DNA from: Eubacteriales bacterium
GTDB lineage: Bacteria; Bacillota; Clostridia; Christensenellales; CAG-138
Length of the DNA: 5,019 bases
Direction: 5' to 3'
NCBI GenBank assembly: GCA_028701165.1
Contig: JAQVRG010000134.1
Span: forward strand, 1-5,019
The translations under genes were made by a program, and so were the position numbers. The notes under the pieces are model-generated. The model was not told the DNA's origin. It made no database searches and was given only the letters and a program-made list of their open reading frames with translations. Below, one piece after another: positions 1 to 5,019 of this stretch (position 1 is the first letter of the stretch; each line of letters starts with the position of its first letter).

Positions 1-1186
1 TATAATTGAATTCGTAAAATCGACGGGATTTTGGATGCTTTTTGAGGATCCGCGCTGCTTGGTCATGATCGGTGTGGCGTGTCTTCTTTTGTATCTTGGT
101 ATCGCCAAGAAGTTTGAGCCCCTGCTGATGGTCACGATCGCGTTCGGCATGCTTTTGACCAACCTGCCCGGCGCCAATCTTTACCATGCCGAGTTTTATA
201 CCGGCGGGCATGTGGATTGGCAGGCATTTAATAATGGCGCAGGTTTGATCGACTATCTGTACTTGGGCGTTAAACTGGGCATTTACCCGTCATTGATATT
301 TATGGGCGTGGGCGCCATGACGGACTTCGGTCCTTTGATCGCCAACCCTAAGAGCCTGCTGCTTGGCGCGGCAGCGCAGCTTGGCATATTCATTGCCTTC
401 CTTGGCGCGCTGGGTCTTACGCAGCTTTTCCCCAATGTGATCCACTTCGGCTTTAACGAGGCGGCCTCCATCGGCATCATCGGCGGCGCGGACGGGCCAA
501 CGGCTATTTATGTAACATCCAAGCTGGCGCCGGCGCTGCTTGGCCCCGTTGCGGTTGCGGCCTATTCCTACATGGCGCTGGTTCCGGTCATACAGCCGCC
601 TATCATGAAGGCTTTGACGACGCAGGAAGAACGCCGCATCGTCATGAAGCAGCTTCGCCCCGTGTCCCAAACGGAAAAGATCATTTTCCCCATCATGGTC
701 ACGATCTTCGTCTCCTTGCTTCTGCCCTCGGCGGCGCCTCTTGTCGGCATGCTGATGCTTGGCAACCTCTTCCGCGAATGCGGCGTAACGGAGCGACTGA
801 GCAAGACCGCGCAGAATGAGCTTATCAATATCGTCACGATATTCTTGGGTGTTTCCGTCGGCGCTACGGCTACCACGAACGCCTTCTTCAACTTTGAGAC
901 CATCGGCATCCTGGTCATGGGCGTGTGTGCGTTCGGCTTCGGTACCGCGGGCGGCGTGCTGCTTGCAAAGCTTATGAACCTGTTCCTTAAAAAGACGGAT
1001 CCCATCAACCCCTTGATCGGTTCGGCGGGCGTTTCCGCGGTTCCCATGGCGGCGCGCGTTTCCCAAATCGTCGGCCAAAAGGATAATCCCGGAAACTTCC
1101 TGCTCATGCACGCTATGGGCCCCAATGTGGCAGGCGTTATCGGTTCCGCTATCGCGGCCGGCGTGTTCCTTGCCCTGTTCTATTAA
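1..1186 (+). CDS. oadB: Na+-translocating decarboxylase beta subunit (oxaloacetate decarboxylase type), 5'-partial
   Basis: This is the integral membrane subunit of the biotin-dependent sodium-pump decarboxylases (OadB/GcdB/MmdB family). It decarboxylates carboxybiotin and couples this to Na+ export. The gene is cut by the left edge. The reading frame is open from base 2 and encodes I-I-E-F-V-K-S-T-G-F-W before the first ATG at 35, which resembles the family N-terminus, and that ATG lacks a good ribosome site. The true start is therefore probably outside the window. Counting from M at 35 (383 aa to the stop), I see GGADGPTAIY with D153, then Y179, and NPLIGSAGVSAVPMAAR with N325, G329, S334 and R341. 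From memory, these match Klebsiella OadB D203, Y229, N373, G377, S382 and R389, with a near-constant offset. Long hydrophobic segments run throughout. The substrate class is inferred from the neighbouring alpha subunit, because beta subunits alone do not distinguish oxaloacetate, glutaconyl-CoA and methylmalonyl-CoA pumps. Confidence 0.95.
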   Translation, partial: IIEFVKSTGFWMLFEDPRCLVMIGVACLLLYLGIAKKFEPLLMVTIAFGMLLTNLPGANLYHAEFYTGGHVDWQAFNNGAGLIDYLYLGVKLGIYPSLIFMGVGAMTDFGPLIANPKSLLLGAAAQLGIFIAFLGALGLTQLFPNVIHFGFNEAASIGIIGGADGPTAIYVTSKLAPALLGPVAVAAYSYMALVPVIQPPIMKALTTQEERRIVMKQLRPVSQTEKIIFPIMVTIFVSLLLPSAAPLVGMLMLGNLFRECGVTERLSKTAQNELINIVTIFLGVSVGATATTNAFFNFETIGILVMGVCAFGFGTAGGVLLAKLMNLFLKKTDPINPLIGSAGVSAVPMAARVSQIVGQKDNPGNFLLMHAMGPNVAGVIGSAIAAGVFLALFY

Positions 1187-1204
1187 AGAAGGAGATCGGT
1201 AAAT

Positions 1205-2662
1205 ATGGAAAAGAAACTGTTGATTACAGATACCATATTGCGCGACGCTCACCAGTCGCAGGCCGCTACGCGCATGCGTACGGAGGATATGCTTCCCGCC
1301 TGTGAAATACTGGACAGCATCGGCTATTGGTCATTGGAATGCTGGGGCGGCGCTACGTTTGACAGCTGCATCCGCTTTCTGAACGAAGATCCTTGGGAGC
1401 GCATTCGCAAGCTTAAGAAGGCGCTGCCCAACACCAAGCTGCAAATGCTCTTCCGCGGCCAAAACATACTTGGCTACAAGCATTACGCGGACGACGTGGT
1501 GGAGCAGTTCTGCCGCAGGGCGATCGAAAACGGCATCGACGTGATCCGTATCTTCGACGCGCTCAACGACGTGCGCAATCTGGAAGCCGCCATCAAGTTC
1601 ACCAAGAAATACGGCGGGATCTGCGAGCCCGCCATCAGCTATACGATCAGCCCCGTGCACAGTGAGGATTACTTTGTGAAGGTCGCAAAGGATCTCAAGC
1701 AGATGGGTGCGGACGTGATCTGCATTAAGGATATGGCGAACCTGCTGCTGCCCTTTGAGGCGTATTCTTTGGTCAAGCGCCTCAAAGACGAGGTGGGTCT
1801 TCCTGTGCATCTGCACACGCATAACACGACCGGCACCGGCGACATGACCTATTTGAAGGCTGCCGAAGCGGGCGTGGACATCGTTGACTGCGCGCTGTCG
1901 CCTTTGGCAAACGGCACCTCCCAGCCCGCTACGGAGTCCTTGGTTGCGACGCTTAAGGGCACGGAACGTGATACGGGGCTTGATCTTGTCAAGCTTGCCG
2001 ACGCTGCCAAGCACTTCCGCAAGGTCGCGCAGAAGCTGACCGACGAGGGCTTCCGCAATCCCAAGGTATTGCAGGTCGATACCAACACGCTGATCTATCA
2101 GGTTCCCGGCGGTATGCTCAGCAACCTCATCAACCAGCTCAAGGAGGCCGGTAAAGAGGATAAGTACTACGAGGTGCTCGAAGAGGTTCCCGTGGTACGC
2201 AAGGACTTCGGTTATCCGCCCCTTGTCACGCCCACGAGTCAGATCGTCGGCACGCAGGCGGTGTTCAACGTGCTCTTTGGCCGTTATAAGAACTTCACCA
2301 AGGAATCCAAGGCGCTGCTCGCCGGCGAATACGGCGCGCTGCCCGGCGAGGTCAACGAGGAAGTACGGAAGCTGGCCATCGGCGACAAAACGCCCATTAC
2401 CTGCCGCCCGGCAGACCTGTTGGAGCCGGAGCTTGAGAAGTACAGGGAGGAGCTTAAGGGTATCGCAAAATCCGACGAGGATGTGTTTACCTATGCGCTG
2501 TTCCCGCAGGTAGCTCTTAAGTTCTTTGAGAACCGCGATAAGGCGAAGACAGAAGCGCCTGCCGCCGCACCGGCAGCGCCCGCCGCACCCGCGGCGACCA
2601 AGGCTGCGCCCGCCGCACCGGCCGGCGTTACGACGCTCTATGTCGAGGATATCAGCCTCTAA
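1205..2662 (+). CDS. oadA: Oxaloacetate decarboxylase alpha subunit / pyruvate carboxylase subunit B, carboxyltransferase without biotin domain
   Basis: This 485-aa cytoplasmic carboxyltransferase moves CO2 from oxaloacetate to biotin, the first step of the Na+-pump cycle. The N-terminal HMGL-like TIM barrel (about residues 1-290) opens with DTILRDAHQS. The expected metal ligands are D14, carbamylatable K175 (CIKDMANLL) and H204/H206 (VHLHTHNTTGTGD); they correspond to D17, K178, H207 and H209 of Vibrio OadA as I recall them. The conserved PYC/OADA region follows (about 295-445), including FGYPPLVTPTSQIVGTQAV. Residues 449-474 form an Ala/Pro-rich tail, and the chain ends TLYVEDISL. There is no biotinyl AMKM motif and no second domain. 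Full OadA is usually near 590 aa, so the biotin carrier must be a separate protein. The gene begins 18 nt after oadB with an AGAAGGAG ribosome site at 1187-1194, and a terminator follows. A transcarboxylase 5S-like role, or pairing with a biotin carboxylase as PycB, is possible, but the adjacent beta subunit favours the decarboxylase. Confidence 0.93.
   Translation: MEKKLLITDTILRDAHQSQAATRMRTEDMLPACEILDSIGYWSLECWGGATFDSCIRFLNEDPWERIRKLKKALPNTKLQMLFRGQNILGYKHYADDVVEQFCRRAIENGIDVIRIFDALNDVRNLEAAIKFTKKYGGICEPAISYTISPVHSEDYFVKVAKDLKQMGADVICIKDMANLLLPFEAYSLVKRLKDEVGLPVHLHTHNTTGTGDMTYLKAAEAGVDIVDCALSPLANGTSQPATESLVATLKGTERDTGLDLVKLADAAKHFRKVAQKLTDEGFRNPKVLQVDTNTLIYQVPGGMLSNLINQLKEAGKEDKYYEVLEEVPVVRKDFGYPPLVTPTSQIVGTQAVFNVLFGRYKNFTKESKALLAGEYGALPGEVNEEVRKLAIGDKTPITCRPADLLEPELEKYREELKGIAKSDEDVFTYALFPQVALKFFENRDKAKTEAPAAAPAAPAAPAATKAAPAAPAGVTTLYVEDISL
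2555..2626 (+). repeat. Ala/Pro-rich low-complexity tail with short internal repeats in oadA
   Basis: The 3' end of oadA encodes about 24 residues made almost only of Ala and Pro, with one Thr-Lys pair and one Gly. At DNA level the 14-mer GCGCCCGCCGCACC occurs at 2576-2589 and again at 2606-2619 (30-bp period), and a related copy begins at 2555. Such Ala/Pro stretches act as flexible linkers to the biotin domain in this enzyme family. Here no domain follows, only about ten residues. Confidence 0.8.
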
Positions 2663-2680
2663 AGAAAACCACAAGCCGAG

Positions 2681-2715
2681 AGGAGACGAACGGAAACGCT
2701 CGTCTCCTTCTTTTT
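2681..2715 (+). terminator. Intrinsic terminator after oadA
   Basis: GGAGACGA (2682-2689) pairs perfectly with TCGTCTCC (2700-2707). An outer A-T pair (2681/2708) extends the stem. Inside it, after an A/C mismatch, CG/CG pairs close a GAAA tetraloop (2693-2696). The stem runs directly into TTCTTTTT (2708-2715). It lies 18 nt after the oadA stop and separates the decarboxylase operon from the surE unit. Confidence 0.9.
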
Positions 2716-2755
2716 GCGGCGAAAGTCGAGACGGGCGCGACGGATACGGTTAGGA

Positions 2756-2784
2756 TTGAATTGTACATCCGCGTCTGCTAAAAT
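2756..2784 (+). promoter_or_regulatory. Predicted sigma-70/sigma-A promoter for the surE operon
   Basis: A -35 like TTGAAT (2756-2761, 4/6 match to TTGACA) is separated by exactly 17 bp from a -10 TAAAAT (2779-2784, 5/6 match to TATAAT). A TG dinucleotide at 2776-2777 makes it an extended -10. Transcription would begin near 2791 and leave a leader of about 22 nt before the surE ATG. It sits just downstream of a terminator, where a new promoter is expected. No operator or riboswitch is visible in the 97 bases between terminator and surE. Confidence 0.68.
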
Positions 2785-2812
2785 GAAAAAAGCATGAAAA
2801 CGGAGTGAATGT

Positions 2813-3559
2813 ATGAAGATATTGATAACCAATGACGACGGTGTTTTTGCCCCTGGCATACGGGCGCTTGCAAAAGCCTTCTGCAAGGAGCATGACGTAT
2901 GCGTGTCCGCGCCGGACAGTCAACGAAGCGGCGCGGCGCACTCGATAACTCTTACGACGCCGCTGCGCGTAAAACAGGTATTCCTCGACGATCTTCCGGA
3001 TGTTCCGACCTTCGCTGTGAACGGTACGCCGGTGGATTGCTTGAAGCTTGCCTGCGGTAACCTTGGCGTAAAGCCGGACTTGGTGATTTCCGGCATCAAC
3101 CTTGGCGCCAATTTAGGCTCCGACGCACTCTATTCCGGTACGGTATCCGCCGCTATGGCGGCCGCGTCCGAAGGTATACCCGCTATCGCGGGTTCCGTCT
3201 GCGCAAACGAGCCGCAAAACTACGCGCCTGTAATCCAAGCGATTAAGGATATGATCCCCAACGCGTTGGCACATGTATGTGACGTCATCAACATCAACGC
3301 GCCGGATCTGCCGGCGGAGAAGATCAAGGGCTATCGCTTTACCGCCAACAGCCGCCAAAAATATGAGCTTGCCTATGTGGAACGCGAAGATCCGCACAAA
3401 CAGAAATATTACTGGTTGCCAACGGGAAAGCTGACCGTGTGCGAGCCTGACGAGGATAGCGACGAGCGCTGGGTACGGGAGGGGTATATCGCCATCGTAC
3501 CGCTGAAGCTGGATATGACGGACTACGCCTGTTTGCGCGCATGGAAGGAAGAAGCATGA
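2813..3559 (+). CDS. surE: 5'/3'-nucleotidase SurE
   Basis: SurE is a cytoplasmic, divalent-metal-dependent phosphatase that removes phosphate from nucleoside 5'- or 3'-monophosphates; some members also act on short polyphosphate. The 248-aa protein has the normal family length and opens MKILITNDDG, with the acidic metal ligands D8 and D9. S39 lies in APDSQRSG and N96 in VISGIN, matching the known fourfold metal site. The signature NLGSDALYSGTVSAAM (about 100-115) follows. The ATG at 2813 is supported by GGAG at 2802-2805, 7 nt upstream, and by the start of the first beta strand. It is the first gene after a predicted promoter and its stop overlaps the next start (ATGA). The fold and family are clear; the physiological substrate cannot be told from sequence. 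Confidence 0.97.
   Translation: MKILITNDDGVFAPGIRALAKAFCKEHDVCVSAPDSQRSGAAHSITLTTPLRVKQVFLDDLPDVPTFAVNGTPVDCLKLACGNLGVKPDLVISGINLGANLGSDALYSGTVSAAMAAASEGIPAIAGSVCANEPQNYAPVIQAIKDMIPNALAHVCDVININAPDLPAEKIKGYRFTANSRQKYELAYVEREDPHKQKYYWLPTGKLTVCEPDEDSDERWVREGYIAIVPLKLDMTDYACLRAWKEEA
3543..3551 (+). promoter_or_regulatory. Ribosome binding site deciding the phosphatase start
   Basis: GGAAGGAAG lies 4 nt before the ATG at 3556, inside the end of surE. The alternative in-frame ATG at 3541 has no purine-rich site ahead of it and would add five residues (MEGRS) in front of a family-typical MKLILARHG start, so 3556 is preferred. Confidence 0.75.
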
Positions 3560-4191
3560 AGCTGATTCTTGCAAGACACGGGCAAACGGAATGGAATACG
3601 CGCTTTCGCGTGCAGGGGCGTACGGATATTCCCTTGAACGATATGGGACGCGCGCAGGCGCGGGCGCTCGCCGAACGCTTAGACTGCATGAAGATCGACG
3701 CCGTGTATGCAAGCCCGCTAGAGCGCGCGTGCGAATCCGCACGCTGCATTACGGAAAGGCAGAAGTGTCCGCTGATCGTAGACGAGCGTCTGATCGAACG
3801 CGATTTTGGCGCGTGGGAGGGCGCGATCATGCCCGAGCTTAGCAAGACGCAGCCTGCACTTTGGGATATTTGGGTAAAAACGCCGGAGAGTTGTCCAATT
3901 CCCGGCGCGGAGACCGTGCAGGAGGTCTATGCGCGCAGCATGGACTTTGCCGCCGAGGCGCTTGCACGCCATCCAGACGGCAATATCGTGATGATCTCTC
4001 ACGCTAACCCCGTGAAGCTGATACTATGCCATTATCTGCAAGCGTCGCCTAATTGCATGCATAGAATACGCACGGATAATTGCAGCTATTCGGAGATCCG
4101 GCGCAAAGAGGACGATTATGTTGTAAGCGCGCTCAACGAAACGTACTTTCTTTTACAAAAGGGGCTTTTGCCCGAAAGGAGCCATCTTTGA
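3556..4191 (+). CDS. Histidine phosphatase family protein (phosphoglycerate mutase-like)
   Basis: This 211-aa soluble phosphatase belongs to the histidine phosphatase (RHG) superfamily, which works through a phosphohistidine intermediate. The start MKLILARHGQTEWN contains R7 and nucleophile H8. R57 (YASPLERA), acidic E81 (IERDFGAWEG) and the second histidine H149 (MISHANPVK) complete the catalytic set. The usual SHGG-type second motif is replaced by SHAN, a variant also found in some bacterial subfamilies. The start is 3556, which overlaps the surE stop as ATGA; a longer form from 3541 is less likely. The gene sits between surE and a flavoprotein in one translationally coupled unit. Relatives include GpmB/PhoE-like phosphatases and alpha-ribazole phosphatase CobC. 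No cobalamin gene is nearby, so I do not assign CobC or any specific substrate. Confidence 0.93.
   Translation: MKLILARHGQTEWNTRFRVQGRTDIPLNDMGRAQARALAERLDCMKIDAVYASPLERACESARCITERQKCPLIVDERLIERDFGAWEGAIMPELSKTQPALWDIWVKTPESCPIPGAETVQEVYARSMDFAAEALARHPDGNIVMISHANPVKLILCHYLQASPNCMHRIRTDNCSYSEIRRKEDDYVVSALNETYFLLQKGLLPERSHL
4175..4181 (+). promoter_or_regulatory. Ribosome binding site supporting a TTG start
   Basis: AAAGGAG lies 6 nt before the TTG at 4188, within the end of the phosphatase gene. It is a near-perfect Shine-Dalgarno sequence. It supports initiation at TTG where no ATG exists ahead of the FAD-binding motif; the first in-frame ATG, at 4227, falls inside the glycine-rich loop. Confidence 0.85.
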
Positions 4192-5019
4192 GCCGCGTCG
4201 CCGTGATCGGCGGCGGACCGGCGGGTATGCTCTGCGCCGCGTTTGCGGCGCGGAACGGCCACGACGTGACGCTGCTGGAAAAGAATGAAAAGCTGGGCAA
4301 AAAGCTTTATCTTACGGGAAAAGGACGCTGTAACCTTACCAATGCGTCCGATACGGAAGATTTTTTCGCGCATATCCCGCGAAACGGAAAATTCCTGTAT
4401 AGCGCTCTGTATGGATTTGATAACCAAGCCATCATTGCTTTGGTGGAGTCGATGGGCGTACCTACGAAGCGGGAGCGGGGCAACCGCGTGTTTCCCGTTT
4501 CGGATAAATCGAGCGACGTCATTCGCGCCTTGGAGAAAAACCTTCGCCAAAGCGGCGCGACGGTGCGCTTTAACGCGGATGTGCGGGATCTAAAAAAGGA
4601 GGGGGCGGCGTTTGTGCTGACCGTGGACGGGCAGGCGGAGGCATATGACGCAGTGGCGCTTGCAACGGGCGGCAAAAGCTACGCTTCCACCGGCTCTACG
4701 GGAGATGGCTATGGCTTTGCGGAACGCTTTGGCCATACGATCGTATCGCCGGTTCCTTCCCTTGTTCCGCTGGAAACGGTGGAAGAATGGCCGAAGGAGC
4801 TGATGGGGCTGTCTCTGCGTAACGTCACGCTAAGCGCGTACCGGGATAAGAAAAAGCTCTATGAGGAGCTTGGCGAGATGCTCTTTACGCACTTTGGCGT
4901 GACGGGGCCGCTCGTATTGAGCGCCGTCAGCCGCTTTGCGGAGGCGCCGGCGGGCGTGCGGCTTGTGATCGATCTAAAGCCGGGGCTTTCCGAGGAGGAG
5001 CTTGATAAACGCCTGCTGC
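4188..5019 (+). CDS. NAD(P)/FAD-dependent oxidoreductase, HI0933/YhiN-like, 3'-partial
   Basis: This flavoprotein of the HI0933/YhiN family runs off the right edge; 277 codons are present of a family length near 400-420. It starts at TTG 4188, overlapping the phosphatase stop as TTGA, with AAAGGAG 6 nt upstream. The N-terminal Rossmann FAD site is GGGPAG (residues 8-13) with the strand-end acid E31. It is followed by the family signature GKKLYLTGKGRCNLTN (37-52). Further family-like blocks are RVFPVSDKSSDVI (100-112), ATGGKSYASTGSTGDGY (159-175) and MLFTHFGVTGP (231-241). The frame is open with no breaks. Proteins of this family are often labelled BaiN or aminoacetone oxidase by pipelines; nothing here (no other bai gene) supports a bile acid role, and the cellular function is unclear. 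In Clostridia this gene often precedes cmk, plsC and ispH, which would lie beyond the window. Confidence 0.93.
   Translation, partial: MSRVAVIGGGPAGMLCAAFAARNGHDVTLLEKNEKLGKKLYLTGKGRCNLTNASDTEDFFAHIPRNGKFLYSALYGFDNQAIIALVESMGVPTKRERGNRVFPVSDKSSDVIRALEKNLRQSGATVRFNADVRDLKKEGAAFVLTVDGQAEAYDAVALATGGKSYASTGSTGDGYGFAERFGHTIVSPVPSLVPLETVEEWPKELMGLSLRNVTLSAYRDKKKLYEELGEMLFTHFGVTGPLVLSAVSRFAEAPAGVRLVIDLKPGLSEEELDKRLL

Noticed and set aside
1..6. TATAAT hexamer resembling a -10 box at the left edge
   Set aside because: It lies inside the beta subunit coding frame, and nothing can be seen upstream for a -35; most likely chance.
290..1252. 320-codon open frame on the - strand opposite oadB
   Set aside because: Its translation is rich in Arg, His, Gln and Asp with no recognisable domain. 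It is the mirror of a strongly coding, GC-biased membrane protein gene on the + strand.
1331..2674. 447-codon open frame on the - strand opposite oadA
   Set aside because: It covers the oadA catalytic region, has no family motif, and arises from the codon bias of the real gene. It also crosses the oadA stop towards the terminator without a sensible ribosome site.
2723..2745. Weak GTCG...CGAC inverted pairing between terminator and promoter
   Set aside because: Only four base pairs, with no repeat of the motif elsewhere; not enough to call an operator or RNA structure.
2783..2808. Two tiny overlapping ORFs (MKKA and MKTE) just before surE, reminiscent of a leader-peptide arrangement
   Set aside because: The first ATG overlaps the predicted -10 box and would not be transcribed from it. 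The second begins about 3 nt from the predicted transcript start with no ribosome site.
3541..3558. Alternative upstream ATG start (3541) for the histidine phosphatase
   Set aside because: There is no ribosome site ahead of it, and it adds residues before the conserved first beta strand. The ATG at 3556 has GGAAGGAAG upstream and overlaps the surE stop.
4188..5019. Bile acid dehydroxylation role (BaiN name) for the flavoprotein
   Set aside because: The HI0933/YhiN family is widespread, and no other bai gene is visible in the window; the name alone would over-interpret the sequence.

Overview
This window looks like ordinary chromosomal core and metabolic DNA from an anaerobic, moderately GC-rich member of the Firmicutes, most likely a Clostridia-type fermenter. 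I infer that from the Na+-pump decarboxylase, the strong AGGAG-type ribosome sites, and a surE / histidine phosphatase / YhiN-type flavoprotein cluster. No base composition or database comparison was run, so the taxonomic reading is tentative. All genes are on the + strand and packed tightly. I see no mobile element, CRISPR array, rRNA or tRNA.

Positions 1-2662 hold the end of a sodium-translocating decarboxylase operon. The membrane beta subunit (oadB-like) is cut at its 5' end by the window edge. It is followed 18 nt later by an oxaloacetate decarboxylase / pyruvate carboxylase-B type carboxyltransferase subunit (oadA-like). The alpha chain carries its catalytic metal site and an Ala/Pro-rich tail but no biotin attachment domain, so a separate biotin carrier protein is expected, probably encoded upstream together with the small delta/gamma subunit. 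Together these subunits would decarboxylate oxaloacetate to pyruvate and CO2 and export Na+. A clear intrinsic terminator at 2681-2715 closes this unit.

Positions 2716-2812 are a short intergenic stretch with a good sigma-70/sigma-A type promoter (extended -10) just ahead of surE. From 2813 to the window end there is a second transcription unit: surE (5'/3'-nucleotidase), a histidine phosphatase family protein, and an HI0933/YhiN-like FAD-dependent oxidoreductase that runs off the right edge. The three genes are joined by 4-base stop/start overlaps (ATGA and TTGA), so they are probably translationally coupled. The third gene starts with TTG and is easily missed by ATG-only ORF calling.

I found no evidence of an undescribed system. 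The points most worth a second look are the biotin-less alpha subunit with a retained linker-like tail and a short terminal peptide, the variant second motif of the histidine phosphatase, and the function of the coupled surE operon.
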